DNA from: Trogon surrucura
Lineage: Eukaryota; Chordata; Aves; Trogoniformes; Trogonidae
Direction: 5' to 3'
Length of the DNA stretch: 64,000 nt
Assembly (NCBI GenBank): GCA_020746105.1
Contig: CM036617.1
Location: forward strand, 136,241,845 to 136,305,844
Shown: positions 49,101 to 62,132 of the stretch, in pieces
Layout: every line of letters starts with the position of its first letter
Position numbering within the stretch: position 1 is the first letter of the stretch
The notes under the pieces: model-generated
What the model saw: the letters and a program-made list of their open reading frames with translations, nothing else
Database searches by the model: none
Told to the model about the DNA's origin: nothing
Made by a program: the position numbers and the translations under genes

Positions 49101-50784
49101 TGAGCCCAGAGTGGTGAAGGGCTTTCAGATAGGTGGAATTCATGCTCCTATTCAGTCCCACTCTTGGAACCTTATTCTACAATTCCTGCCTTCCCCGTCA
49201 GTTTTGGAAGCCCTCCCAGTGTTCTGGATACATGCTGTCTGAACGTACCTCCTTAAGGCAGCACTTCTCCCCTGTCCTTCAGCTTCTGATAAAGTCTAGC
49301 CTAATATTGCACTTCTCTTTTGCATAGAAGGAGTGTGGGTCATCAGTGGTCGGGACAGACACGCATTGAATCTGTATGCAAGAAGTGTTCTTAGAGCTTG
49401 CCCATCATGCCTGTTCATTGTTTCTTCTTTCCAGAAGTGGTTTTGTCACAAGCACGTAGTGCCACAGTGACTGATGTTTGAATGTCATCTTCCAAGGTCA
49501 CTTCTAACTGTGCTGAATTGGGATAATAATTTTGCCAAGTGCACTTTGGATGCATTAACTTGATGGAGACTAGGAAATGCTTACAGCCTTGAAAAAATCA
49601 AGCCCAAGATGTTTGAGTCAAATATTAACAGATAAAAGTTAAAGCCAAGATAACTTTTATTTATTTCTGTCAGTCTGCTGACTACTAATGCAGGACAACT
49701 TATCCTAGCACATCTCAGTGAGTCTAATTTATCCCCGGGTAAATCAGTTTCAGTGAATGTGATGGATAAAAAACATCTCCAAGAGACTGAGTTAATTTTT
49801 CTTGAGGCTGTGTTTCCCTCTGCTGGCATGCAGTTAATACTGCAAACTTTTTTTTTTTTCCTCACAAACCGAGCTCCTGAAGCTACTGCTTTCTTAAAAT
49901 CCTCAGAAACGTTTAAACTGTAGTCTTCAGTGACCAAATGTAGCATATTAAGAAAAATAAAATTAAGAAAGAAACAGCAACAGTCCTAACAAGTGACTGG
50001 TCTAGATGTAAAGTTCGTTCTGCTTTGAGCAGAACATTGTACTGGAATGACTTGGCAATTTTTGTGTGCGATATGCGTGATTAGCTTTTATTTGTGGGGG
50101 GAGTTAGACTGAAGAGGTGAAATGGCAATTTTCAGAGTTGCCTGTTTTTCTTCATCCAGAATAATTAGTAATACTTTGGTAACTCTCAAACCAATAATAT
50201 CTTTGGAAATTCATATGTCTAGCATCACCAGCTAATCCAGGTTACATGGAAATAAAAAATTCACCTGAACATTTGTTGCACTGCACGTTAAGGTGAAAAA
50301 AAATAATTACAAGTAGCACTAGTCAATTTTACTAGTTTCCATTTGTAAAACTGCTATAGTTTTAAACAAATTTTTAAACTAAGACCTTAAGTCATTTAAA
50401 CACTGAGGCATATGGATTTGCAACTGAATAATAGTACTAATTTCCTGAAACTCAAATGCAGTTCATGTGCATATACATGTGTTTACATGAGTAGAAGCTA
50501 AAACTCAGTACATGAGTCGAAGCTGAACCAGATCTTCCTTACAAGTAGCAGTAGTTAATAACCATGATACCTCCATGTAAAATTGTTAGATTATATAGTC
50601 TGGATAGACCACATAAAATCTTCTTTGAAGTTGCTTACAAGGAGTTTAAAAAGGTATTTTTCCCTACCTTGTTTTTATTATTTAAATTTTTGTGCCTGTA
50701 GTAGCAATATTTCTTAGAGCTGCTTTGTAGATGCAAATTGAAAAGTTGATGCTTTTCTTCACAGCCTCCTCTTTTGTTGCAGTA
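43160..50784. other. Intergenic DNA, no recognised gene
   Basis: AT-rich unique-looking sequence. It contains a 27-bp tandem repeat at 47589-47668 and two minus-strand reading frames of unclear meaning (45794-46066 and 48149-48793, see findings). No CR1 or LTR is recognised here, which makes it the longest repeat-poor stretch after the RIMKLB upstream intron. Confidence 0.5.
47589..47668. repeat. 27-bp tandem repeat, three copies
   Basis: Units TCCCAAAGATGCTTTCCTCT plus CTGTTCC at 47589-47615 and 47616-47642 are almost identical. A third, diverged 26-bp unit lies at 47643-47668. The first two units keep the frame on the minus strand, where they read as a nonapeptide repeat (EEQRGNHLW-like). 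Confidence 0.9.
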
Positions 50785-51022
50785 TGTCAGGGGAAGTTCA
50801 GCTTGGACACTGGAAAAAGGTTCTTCACTGAGTGGGTGGTCAGTCACTGGAACGTGCTCCACAGGGAAGTGGTCATGGCACCAAGCCTGTCAGAGTTCAA
50901 GGAGCATCTGGACCATTCTCTTAGTCATATGGTTTAGCTTGAGATAGCCCTGCAAGGAGCAGGGAGTTGTACTTGATCTTTATGGGTTCCTTCCAACTTG
51001 AGATATTCTGTGATTCTATGAT
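50785..51022 (+). mobile_element. CR1 LINE 3' end
   Basis: The + strand reads the last CR1 ORF2 residues in mutated form (HWNVLHREVVMAPSLSEFKE), then the 3' UTR, and ends in TCTGTGATTCTATGATT at 51006-51022. It is heavily 5'-truncated and moderately diverged. Confidence 0.88.
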
Positions 51023-51749
51023 TGTACTGTACTCAGAAGAGGAAATTTGTCGCTGTAAAAATCTGTACAAAGCTCTTTCAGAGCTTTTTGGAATACCATA
51101 GCAGGTTTAAGTACAGTTGAGGTTTAAGCCCTTAGAGCTTCCATGCTAGAAGATGTATTCAATGCATATGTATGACTTGGATGAAATTGTAGAGTCTAGT
51201 TCTAGCAGACACTCCTCAAGAGTCATACCTGATATCTGAGATGTTCAGGGGGGTAAGGCTAAGGGGATGAAAGCCAATGCTCATCACCTAAAGTTCTGTT
51301 ATGAACAGAAGATGCTGTGTTAAACATTTTGGTATCTGTCTTAATAGGACTAGACTAAGATCTGCATATTACCTTGTGTAACCCAGCAAAACAAAACTCA
51401 GCACTAAGTGTGGTAGCCATGGCCTCTCATTCCAAGATTTCCTGATGGTGGAGAAAGAAGAAATGGTGCTACACCCTTCCAAGGTGTTGAGAACCTTCAT
51501 CTGTTTCTCACTATATAGTGCCCTTACCATCAAGGTATAGGCAAGTGGGGTGGGGAAGACTTGTGAAAGTCTTTCTGTTGAATCTACAGCTTCAGAGAAA
51601 GAAGAAGTGTAAGATTTGGAGCCAAAGAAGGAGGAAATAAGAGGAGTTGTGGCTGTATGTCAAGATGAGCATACTTTTTTGGAGACCAGCTCTTCAAGAC
51701 CGTGGGGTCTTGGGTTTCGGAATCATAAGGACCCTTCTCTCAGCCATCT

Positions 51750-53750
51750 GAAAGATTACAGATGATAGAACTCACAAGCTGATCGATGTTCATCCGAGTG
51801 AAAAACATCTGTCCTTTAGGGTATCTAGCAGCTTGCATATTTGTGACAGTTTGCTTGGTCATACTTCAAACAGTTTTAGATGTCAGTGAAATGAGAATAT
51901 TAACAGTGCCAGTCTGCTGATAAGAGTATGGAAATCTTTCTTATCCTTTCTGTAGTGGAAAGAACAGGAAAATGTTTACCTGCAAAGAGCATTAGAGCCT
52001 ACTAATCCTCCAGTCACGTAATTTTCTGCTACGTGGAATATGATAAAAAAAATATCAGACTTCACATAGGTGTTGGAGGACTGAAAGCTGTTATGGCTGT
52101 TGTGTGAATCTTTAATTGAATTTGGAAAAGAAACATCTTCTTTCAGAGCCTGGGCTATCTAACAGCCTGAAGCAAGCAAGAGGAATGAAACTATTTATGG
52201 TAAGAAGCTAATACGTCTTGAGAACTGAACATCACAAATCAAGTCAATTCACTGGCATCTCTGCAGGGAGGGCAACAGTTGGCAGAAGATCTGAACAAGA
52301 GAGCCTGTGTTTCCCACAAGTGATCTCTGCAGGTGTATTTTGATCATCAGCTTAAGGTTATCTAAGAACACCTATTGAAGAGATTGATTCTATTCAGTAA
52401 TAGGACAGCCTGAAATTAATCTGTTTTTTTCAAAGTGGATACCAAAGTTGCACATAGTACCCCAAGTATTCATAGGTACTTTTCCCTGAGGTGGACCTCC
52501 TTGTGACCAAAGCCAATGCAGATTGTCTTCCTTTTGTTCTCAGGAGCAGAATAACTCAATATTGATAGCAAACACTTCAGAGGTTTCCTTAGCTGATACA
52601 CACCACCTCTCAGAATTCATGGAGTTCAGGGAAAGAGTAAACAAGACAGTGCCCAGATAATGATATTAATTTCAGCTTAACCCTGGTAGCTCTAGTTCTT
52701 ACATTCTTCATCCATGCAATCTCCATAAGTCAGTACGACTATCCCAAATGGTGGTATGTTGCAAAATTTAGAATTACTGTTCCATCAAGATGGATGTTCC
52801 TCAGCTCATGGCATGGAGCATATCTGAATGACATCAACAGAAACATTGTTTTATAGATACCTATAGGATGCTACTGCAAAGCATTTCTATGCCAGAATTT
52901 GTGCTATTAAGTGGAGACATTTTTCAAAGCTGAAAGCACCTTAGATAATCTTCACTTTCAGTTCATCTGGAGTGTGTATCATTGTTAGAACTTATTTTAC
53001 AGTAGGAGAGAGGTACATTTGACAGCAATATCTGCCCGCCACTTACCAATACTGTGTAAAACCATTTTCTCAGACCAAACCAGTATTGTCTAGCCAGGAA
53101 GATTTCATTACTGTAGTACTTCAAGTCTTTCAGCACTTGACAATAGCATTGTTTGAACTGCTATTTTCTTTTTCAGTCTACTATTTATCAATGAAGACAA
53201 CTTTTTACTGGCTGTTATTTCATCTTACAAACTATAAGTCAGTGTTTCCAGTCAAAATACTCCATTCAGAGCCATGAAACATCATCCCAGATGCATCTAA
53301 AAAGATGGTGCTAGGGTTTCGTGATGGTTAAGACTTAGGAATGCCTTTGCTTTTAAGGTGGGATTTTGGGTTGGTTGGTTTGTTTGTTTCTCTTTTGATG
53401 AGCTTAATCATCCTGAAATGAAGCAAAACTGTTGCATCGATGTAAATAGATATTCTAAGCCCAAAGACTCAAACAGAATGAGAACCCTTAGCAGGTTCCT
53501 TGATTATACCTTCTTTTGACAGCACAGAAAATTTGGCTAACAAAATGGGTTGTACATCCACTTGAAACGACCCATGCTATAAACAAGCTGAATCTTCCAC
53601 AGCATAGCCCCCAAAGCATTTTAAAGAGCTGCTGTAAAATTTTACCACCTAGCGTTAAAAGGAAGGTATTCAGATGAACTCCCAACTCAGTCTGCTGGCA
53701 AGACCAGGCGGTTGGCTCATTACTGTAAGTGGGACCTACAGAAAAAAGGT
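51750..53750 (+). mobile_element. Degenerate DIRS-like (tyrosine recombinase) retroelement
   Basis: No frame is intact, but motifs occur on one strand in DIRS order. Reverse transcriptase: LIDVHPSEKHLSFRV (51779-51823), like the palm block 'HIxIHPSHRKxLRF'. Connection/RNase H: LAEDLNKRACVSHK (52279-52320), like 'LADxLSR...HEW', then PEVDLLVTKANADCLPFV (52485-52538), like 'PEVDLFATxxNxxCxxF'. Tyrosine recombinase: YARICAIKWRHFSKLKA (52888-52938), then LFELLFSFSVYYLSMKTTF (53149-53205), like 'PFEPL..CSL..LSLKTAFL'. A C-terminal block follows around KWVVHPLETTHAINKL (53543-53590). Many stops and frameshifts show great age. Terminal repeats were not found, so the boundaries are approximate. The family comparison is from memory. 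Confidence 0.68.
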
Positions 53751-56700
53751 GGTTATTGACTACTGAAACTCATTAATCTCTTACTCTTTCAGCAAGTGAA
53801 AATCCCATGATCCGTCTTGTCCTCAGACTGTTATTTTACCATTAATATTCTAGAGAAATAAGAAATTAAGTAACAGCAGAAGGGCTTATTCTACTCCTTA
53901 TTACTTGGAAATGGAACACAAGGACCTGTTGGGTACATATGTACTCTTGATGCAGATAACTGGTGACATCTTTCCAAGCTACTGTGTGTGTGATTCTTGC
54001 ACATGTGCAGATGCTCAGACTGCTGAACATTCAGGCAGTTCATTTTGGAGTGGTGATTTTACTCTTACCACTGGTTTCTCAGCTGAGAGCTCTCTCATAA
54101 CCTACCTCGTTCTGCACCTTTGAATGTTTTTTTTTCTTTCTTGGCTTCTGGATATAGCTGTACTTTCAATAACTTCTTTTCCTGCTTTCCCTTTAATTCC
54201 TTTCCCACTGGTTCGGGTTCTAAGGAATTCTGTGGCCTAGTCTGGCCATACAGTAATTCCTATTTGCAGGCTCTCTTTCAGTAATCACTTTTGTGTGTCT
54301 CAGAGTGGTGCTTCGAGTAGGACATTTGCCTTTCATGTACTATTTGCATGGAAACTAGAGAAGTGAGTGAGCACTTAGAGCAGACAATGCAACATTTTGC
54401 TCAGCACAACATTTGGTTCTCGCTGTTGAAGCTGTATCTGTCCTGCTTTTGGAGCAGTGAAAAGAAGTTGTGAAGTTGTGAAGTTGCTGTAAGGGGATGG
54501 CAGTGGGTTGGTCAGCACTAGCAGAGAGGCTTCAGCAGGCTGTTAAGCACTAGCACATTCTGACTGAGCCTGTGCTTGTTTCCAAGTTGCAGTTCAAATG
54601 TGAGTTATAAGGAAGGATCACCAGAAGATTCAGAGGCTAAAAATTCAACGTTATAGTTCCCTGTCTTCATCCTTGGGAACATGTGCACCATTTGGCAGAA
54701 GCTTTCGAAAACTTGGATGCAAGGAAGATGTGTGCCCTGGAAAATGTCACCCAGGACTGCTAACTGCAACTGAAACCACCTTGTTACTGTGAGGAGAACT
54801 AGCTTTAATACGACGTACTACAGTTTTGCCTTAGAGTTGTCTGGATTCACAAGCTGGTTCTGGCCTGCAGTATCCTATCTAAGGAACAGGTTTTGCATGG
54901 TCTGCATGTCTTCAAACCTACCCTATGGTTATTTCCCATGCAGACTGAATCTCAAGTTCACTCAGAAGCAGAAACTGCAGCTGGAGATTTTTCATCTCAC
55001 TAGGTAACCCCTTCTGAAACAATAGCTGCTCAGCCCTTGTATAAAGAAGGCATGTTTGCCTGTAGGGCACAACTGTATTAGTCACATTCCTTAACTCCAG
55101 AAAGCAGATGTTTCTTAGGGAGTAAACTGCCCAGTGGTTCCTGGTTATCCACATTAGAGAATTTGAGCGGTACCAGCTCTGGTCAGAAGTTCTGAGTGCC
55201 GGGTATTTTGCTTATGCCATAGAGAAGGAGAAAGAGGATTATAAAAGCCCAGTGAAGACTTTTGTAGTAAAGTGCACAGTTGCTTCTTACTATCTGATGT
55301 GGTTCCCTCACTTAAAAACATTTTTTGTTCTTGATAGTCAATTCAGCATCTCAGCTCGTTATTTGTCTGCAGCTGATCTCACTTTGCTTTGAGACAGAGA
55401 AGTGCTTTGCCTTCAGATTTGTCTGTCTTCCAAATCTGTTGTCTGCAATATCTGAGCATGCCTTTGTTGTTACTAACAAAAATGAAACTAAAATTATCAA
55501 TAAGTAGTTTCAGGCAAACTCTTGGATGAAAAGAGATGAATTTGGATTCTCTGAATTAAGGAAAACTACTCAAAAGATTACCTGTCATGAATATTCAGCT
55601 CTTAGACATCACAAAGGATGACAGTGACACCAGCTACAAATATGACAGTAATGACATGTCTTTTTTTTTTATAGCTGCTGGCAGGTATGTGAATACAAAG
55701 GCTCTTTGAGAAGGGTCTGTGTGTCCCTTTTCTTCCCCTTTTTATGTGTCTCGGTTTCTTGAGACCAGGCATTAAATACAAGTAGCCAATTTTTAGGTGT
55801 CACACATTTTCAGCTCTCTCCTGCAGCCCTTACCATGGATGTGAGCAGTGTTTCAGAGCAAAGACCACCTGGAGGTGCTGGGGACTGAACATGCAAGACA
55901 AGAGGTCTGTTGCTGAGCCGCATTTCATTGCACATATTGGGAAATCACTGGGAACTGCTTGGAGCTTCAGTATTGCTTTTCAGTGGCCTAGCTCTTGCCT
56001 GTACATGATGTTGTGTGAATCTTTGGCACAAGTGTGGCAAACCAGGAACACGTATGGACTCTGAGAGGTTAGAAATTGATCTTGCGCAATTTCTGTGAAG
56101 GAGGTAAGAAGTGGAAGCAAGAGGAGAAGGTAGAAAACAGAGAAGGCTAAGGGTAAAAAGGATTAGAGAATGAGAAAATCACAATCAGGGAAAAAGATGG
56201 GCGGAGTAGGTGCTCTCTGAGTGAAACATCCTGTTTAATTGCTCTAGGTATGTGAGCTTGCGGACCTCTGTTTGTCATGAAACACATGAATTTCTCCAAG
56301 TAGAACACACTTTGTTTTTACCCCCATAAGTATGAGATCAGATTGTCTCAAATGTCTGTTTCTCAATGAAGTGGAAGTTCCTTAATGTCTTATTCTTTTA
56401 CTCTACTTACCAGTATTACCAAGAAGTTTCACTGTTAAATAGGATTTCTTGATGTCTAGCCTGAGTTTGCTATCATCCTTCAACTTTACCTAGTGTACCT
56501 ATCCAACTTCACTCTAAACATCTTTCTGCTGCCCTGATCTTAACAACTTCCGTATAGTTTCTAGGCTGTGATTCTGATTCCCTTTCTTGGAATTCATCCT
56601 CTTTTTATGAACGTAAAAATCATGTCGAGGCAAATAGAAAAGTATTGTAAATAGACGTAATCTTTATCTTCCCTTCTCTGACCTTTGTGACTTGATTTTA

Positions 56701-59700
56701 TGTGTATTCCTCACTGTCCTGCCTCACCCTAAACAGAATCCAGGGATTTTACAGCAGAGTCAAGGATGTCAGAAGGCACATTGGAAGAGTAGTATGGAAC
56801 AATGTACCAACAAAGAGGGACCGCAACTGTTTTCAGAGCACCAGTTTGTGTTCGACCAAGGGGATCTGGTGGGAGCAGTTGATAAGAGAAAGCCTCCTAT
56901 AGCTGTTTGCAAGTTTTTTTAAAAATTATTTTTGTTTTTTAAAATAAACAGGGTTTGTCTTCCTGCAGGTTTTCCCAGTAAGCCTGCAGATTTCTGTACT
57001 GCAAAAGTACGTGCACACTAACAGCAGGCTTGTTTTTTAGTGACTTTTAATAATCCTCACAGCAAGATGCACAGACCTCTGAGGATCAGTGGGGAGAGGA
57101 TGAAATTCACTTGTCTTGAACATGGAAAATGGATTCTTCCATTTTGGGATGCTCGTTTAGAAGTGGAGTTTCCAGATTCATTCCACATGACAGTGAATCC
57201 TCTGTACTGGGTAATTAGATTATAAACTTTGCGGCTATGTGGCACGGTGTAACACATACAACTTGTTGTGCAGGTTACAGATGCTTTTCTGTTTGATAGA
57301 GGAAACTTTACTACCAAGCTTCATGCCTGATCAGACATCATCTGGAGTCCTACAGGTCAGGGAAACACCTAGGTACGTTCAATAGAATTGCAAGTGTGTG
57401 CTCCCACTTGATTTGGATCACATGCATAATTACAAGTGACCTGGCAGTGCCCCAGGTTTATAGGAATATCTGTGGAACTGTGGTTTTAGCTGAACTTTTC
57501 TTTATGGCAAAACTAAATATCCTTTTAGCAAGGGAAACTTTGGATTCCTAGATCGAAAGAGGAGATGAAGGAGAAACATTTGGGCATGCTGTAGAAAGGG
57601 ATGGGAGGAGGGAGGGTGAGGAACATGTTAAGCTGAATGCTGGGCCGTCGCAGGAGTTACTCCTGTCCTTTAGAAATGTGCTAAGGGTAGCAGTGCGGTG
57701 CATGTTACAATCTGCACCTACTGAATTCCTGAGTGTGTAACAGGGCCACATGCCAGGGGCCTGCACTGAGTCAATTTTGTGTGCGCAGCATCCCTGTGCA
57801 CTTACAGCAAGCTCTGTAACTAATGTGGGACGTAACATGGCATTTTTTCCGTGGTTTTGGCAGCCCACGCAGTAAAATGGTAATTTATTGTACAGGGAGG
57901 TAAGGTTGCGAGAGCTGGGCTATTGTACTGTAGAGCTCTTGAGCAGCAGGCGTCGCCTGTGACCTGCAGGCAGGGAGCTCTTGCTTCACCTGGGATGAGA
58001 TTTGCAGATTGGGCAGCATGTTGTGTCATAAACTAGTAAGTGAGCTGAAGCATTTTCCCACATAGGCTTGTGTACAGGAAAAGGACAAACAGATGATGGC
58101 AGGTCAGCGTGTGTTTCTAAACACCCAGTGAAGTAATTCTTTCAAAATGAAGGTATTTATGTGATCATGTGTTACTTCCTTCAAGTGAGCCTGCCCGTAC
58201 AACAGCTGGTGGGCACTTCCAGGTGTCTGTCAGGTGTCCAGTTGCCTTGCAATGGGGTTCAGAGCTTTCTTGAACTCTTCCCATTGTGCTTGGGATAATT
58301 CCCAGAAATCACCCTCCCTATACGTAAGGGCAGGAGAAAGCAGAACATGCTGGTATAGGATGATAAAAACACAGAAATAGAGCTTATTTCTGAAAATTAT
58401 TCTGTGGCTCATTAGCTATGGGTAAAGTGTGTTGGAAGAGGAGCTTTCTGGTTGTGAACTCCAACAACATCTTGTTTACCAAATATTTGTGACTGGAAGA
58501 CTGCAGACGTGGCAGTTTATGCTTACAGTGATGTGGAAACATGCAAGAAAATGTAAAAAAGATTACAAATCAAAGGAAATCATAGGTGTAGGCATAAGGA
58601 TACATTCAGCATGCAAAGCAAGGGACACAAATGACTTCAGTTGGAATCCTAGAGCTTCAAGGCTACTGAAGCACCTACCGTCATGTAGATGAAAGGGAAT
58701 TAACTTACATCAATAAAACAGCGTTTGATTTTTACTCTCCATCTCAGCAAGCAGTAGATCCTTCAAAATTTAAATCTGTAAATGATCTTCAGAACAAAGG
58801 CACGCGGAGCAGTGGAAAATAGTTTCTATTGTTTCCTTTCAACTCCGTGCAAACCATTTTGCAGTCTCCCCTTTGAACTGCCTCCTTCCAGTAACTGTTT
58901 TCATCTGGCTAAGAGTTGTTCATCCAGCTGGTGAACTACATACAGCTTCCTCTTCCTCCTCTGTTATTTTGCTATCTTTGTTGAAGTGATTAGCACCTGA
59001 AAATATGTCAGTCTGTCTCACGTGTACCATGCAGGGCATACCAGTTACTAACAGAAATGCAAACTGTCCCCCAACTTCACCAGGATCAAACTGATGTACT
59101 TGAGAAGTTGCAGCTCTAAGTTTAGATCACATTGATTTTCCCTGTGACAATCCAGGTATCTGGGAAAGATCCCAGGGCATTCTGTGGTCTGTGTCTTGTA
59201 ACCAGGTATTTCCTAGATGAGGCATGCAGTACCTTTGAACTCTGTGAAATCTTCCATAAATGAGCTAGCAGACCACTGGCAATAGCAGCGACGGCGCAGA
59301 AGCTGTTACAGAGTTTGGAGTGGTGAGTTTTAGAAAGACCTTGGTCTACTGTGAACACTTACATGGAAAGATTCAGGCTTTTTTCCTACCTTTATTCCTT
59401 TACATCTCTGGATGAATGCTGGATGATAAAAGAGGAGCAAAGACATGAAGGAGGCTGCAGCTTGGTTTGAGTGATCGTGTGGTGTCTTTCAGTGAGGAGG
59501 CTGGAGGTGGGATAGGTGTCCATCGGATGCAGGGAGGTGGTTGTAATGTAATAAGGGAACCAGAAAGACTGGTTATAAGGTTTTTCCTTTGGATAGTGAG
59601 CCAAAAGGACTGAGGGAGGGAGGGAGAAGCTGAACATTTTTGTGATTTAGTGTGACTTTTGGAAGGGGTGTAGCAGGGATTTTGAAAAGCTAGTAGCAGT

Positions 59701-61379
59701 GTTGTGCTCTGAGAACCTTTTGATGAAGTTAGTTGAGTAGTCACAATTTTCCCCTTCAATTTCACCCCCTTTCCTCTTCTTTATATGGTAAAAGTAGAGG
59801 AGAGACACAGGGAAAACCTCCTCTCATTCCACTTGCCACTGTTTCTTCCCTTCCAGGGATAGCTAGTCCTTGTCCTAGTGTCACAGAAGGCCATGGACCA
59901 TAGGGTTTGTAACAGATGCCGTTTGGGGATGCTTCTTACCCTCTCGCCTGGCTACCCAGTGCCTCTGTCTCTTTCCAGTCCTCACTGCTCAGAGGCACAG
60001 TGGTGTTGAAGGATGGTGGCACAGGCAGAAAGATGACATAGGTACGGTACCTCTGTGGAGAATTTGTTTCCATGGCATTGTTACTAGATGACAGAGAAAC
60101 AACCCAAATGTCATGAGGAGCTGCTAAGAGCCTCTTCTGGTTGAAATTCAGAGGGAACAGCAGGGTCCCTTCCCTTTGGGAAGTGGGTTACTTGGTACCT
60201 GTTCCTCTTAGCATGTGCTGGGCATACCTGTGTAGGGCAGATCCCAAAGCACTTGTGTCAGTCTATGCAGTCTCCTGGCCCACTTCCTCTGTGTTCCCAA
60301 ATACTAATGCTGGAGTCCCCAAACCTCACTGGGTCTTTCTGGCACCTGAGAAATGATGAGGTAGATCCAAGGTTCAGATGGGAAGTTTGCGGGATGGTGT
60401 CATTAGGGCCTATGGCCAGGCAGGGCAGGGCTGTGGGAGCTGGAGACTGATTCTGCTGGGGTATGAGCTGAAGAACGTGGGGGACTGACATGGGGCTGTG
60501 GGCAGGTTGGGGGAGCCCTGGGGGTACTGGGCAGGGACAAGCAGAGTAGTGAGTGTCCTCCAGGCCCTGACAGGCAGCTGCAGTTACATTGGGGCCAGGC
60601 CACCACTTAGTGAAGAACTCAGTTCACTTTTGAATTTCCTTCTCGTTTTGAAACACAGATGCTTCTATTTTTGAAGCATTAATGCTATTAAATTTCTCTG
60701 CCCCAGTTTTTACTTACATTACTAGGACCTGTGGGGTGGTCCTTCCAGCATGACCAAACTTACAGAGAAGGTCCACATGCGGTTTCTTCCACTCTGGAGG
60801 AGACTCCATGCTTACCCTCATGGTAGAGACGAAGGGCAAGAACTGTGTGCTGCTTGATGGTCATCGGAAGACTGTTCCAGTGCTTCACCTTCCTAGTGGA
60901 TATCTCCAAGTTGAGGCTGGTGCTACTTCAGGAGTGAAGACAACCACCAGCCTTCAGTACCATGGTGTTACATTCGGGGCTTTACTCTATGGGAAGGTTC
61001 CTAAAGTGCCATGGAGCAGCATGTGTTCCTTGGCCAAGCAAACCACCAGTAGAAAAGTCTTCATGCCAGGCTCCCCGCAGGTGGGTGTTGAGATGTTTCA
61101 TGCTATATGAAAGAGACTTCACAAAAGTGCATGCTAGTAGGCTACGGTATTGCCTTTTGAAAGAGCAGCAGTTCTGCTGAGAAATTACAAGCACTATCAA
61201 GAAGCATGTTTGCAATCCTCGTGTAAAGCCTTGTCAACAGCATTGCAATAATGAGCAGAATTACGGGATCTGGTGTCCGTTCTAGAAGACTGACTTGGAG
61301 CTATGCAATGCTTGTTTTGATAGTGGCAGCATGTATGTACGTTGTCATGTACTCTGTGTAATTTGATGGTCTACCTATT
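53751..61379. other. Intergenic DNA, no recognised gene
   Basis: No gene is identified. Small features include a GAAGTTGT triplet repeat at 54464-54486. A 100-codon + strand frame at 60808-61110 is of doubtful meaning. The rest shows no recognisable repeat or exon. Confidence 0.5.
54464..54486. repeat. GAAGTTGT octamer repeated about three times
   Basis: Two full units and most of a third stand in perfect tandem. Confidence 0.9.
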
Positions 61380-61793
61380 ACCCTTATGAGGAAAGGCTGA
61401 AGGAGCTGGGTCTCTTTAGCTTGGAGAAGAGGAGGCTGAGGGGTGACCTCATTAATGTTTATAAATATGTCAAGGAGGAGTGTCAGGAGGATGGGGCTAG
61501 GCTCTTTTCAGCGGCGTCCACTGACAGGACAAGGGGCAATGGGAGGAAGCTGGAACATAGGAGGTTTTCTCATATTTTTAAATATGAGAAAAAACTCTTT
61601 CACTGTGAGGGTGACAGAGCACTGGCACAGGCTGCCCAGAGAGGTTGTGGAATCTCCTTCTTTGGAGACATTCAAAACCCACCTGGGCGCGTTCCTGTGT
61701 GCTCTGCTGTAGGTGGTCCTGCTCTGGCAGGGGGGTTGGACTAGATGATCTTTAAGGTCCCTTCCAACCTCTAACATTCTGTGATTCTGTGAT
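61380..61793 (+). mobile_element. CR1 LINE 3' end
   Basis: The + strand reads a block like [20 protein letters not shown], then [20 protein letters not shown], from the CR1 ORF2 C-terminus, with a frameshift. The 3' tail ends TTCTGTGATTCTGTGAT at about 61777-61793. A 28-bp near-palindrome (61565-61592) interrupts the usual sequence. Confidence 0.93.
61565..61592. repeat. Perfect 13-bp palindromic arms, 2-nt loop, within CR1
   Basis: TTTTCTCATATTT (61565-61577) is followed by TT and then AAATATGAGAAAA (61580-61592). Confidence 0.92.
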
Positions 61794-61916
61794 ACGTGGT
61801 TGTTTCTGTTAAGAATTACTACAATATTAAGAGTTATATTAACAGCTGTATTGCTGATCTATTATTATTAATGAACTTGTTCATCTCAATTGGTATTAGG
61901 GCTAATGAGGTACGTT

Positions 61917-62132
61917 CCACCTCAACATGAGGAGAAACTTCTTTCCTGTGAGGGTGACAGAGCACTGGCACAGGCTGCCCAGAGAGGTTGTGGAGTCTCC
62001 TTCTCTGGAGACTTTCAAAACCCGCCTGGACGAGTTCCTGTGTGGCTGCCCTAGGGGATCCTGCTCTGGCAGGGGGGTTGGACTACATGATCTCTAGAGG
62101 TCCCTTCCAACCCCAAACATTCTATGATTCTA
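61917..62132 (+). mobile_element. CR1 LINE 3' end, second copy
   Basis: It starts within the CR1 C-terminal region (CACCTCAACATGAGGAGAAA), includes the [15 protein letters not shown]-encoding stretch, and ends TTCTATGATTCTATTC at 62120-62135. It is very similar to the copy 125 bp upstream and in the same orientation, so both probably belong to one subfamily. Confidence 0.92.

Noticed and set aside
53750-53790. DIRS 3' terminal sequence
   Set aside because: A phrase after 53730 loosely resembled the end of reptilian DIRS elements, but it is too short and diverged to fix a boundary.
54780-55007. Possible gag-like part of a second DIRS copy
   Set aside because: A few words looked similar to DIRS gag regions, but no block of several residues held up and the order relative to the recombinase would be wrong.
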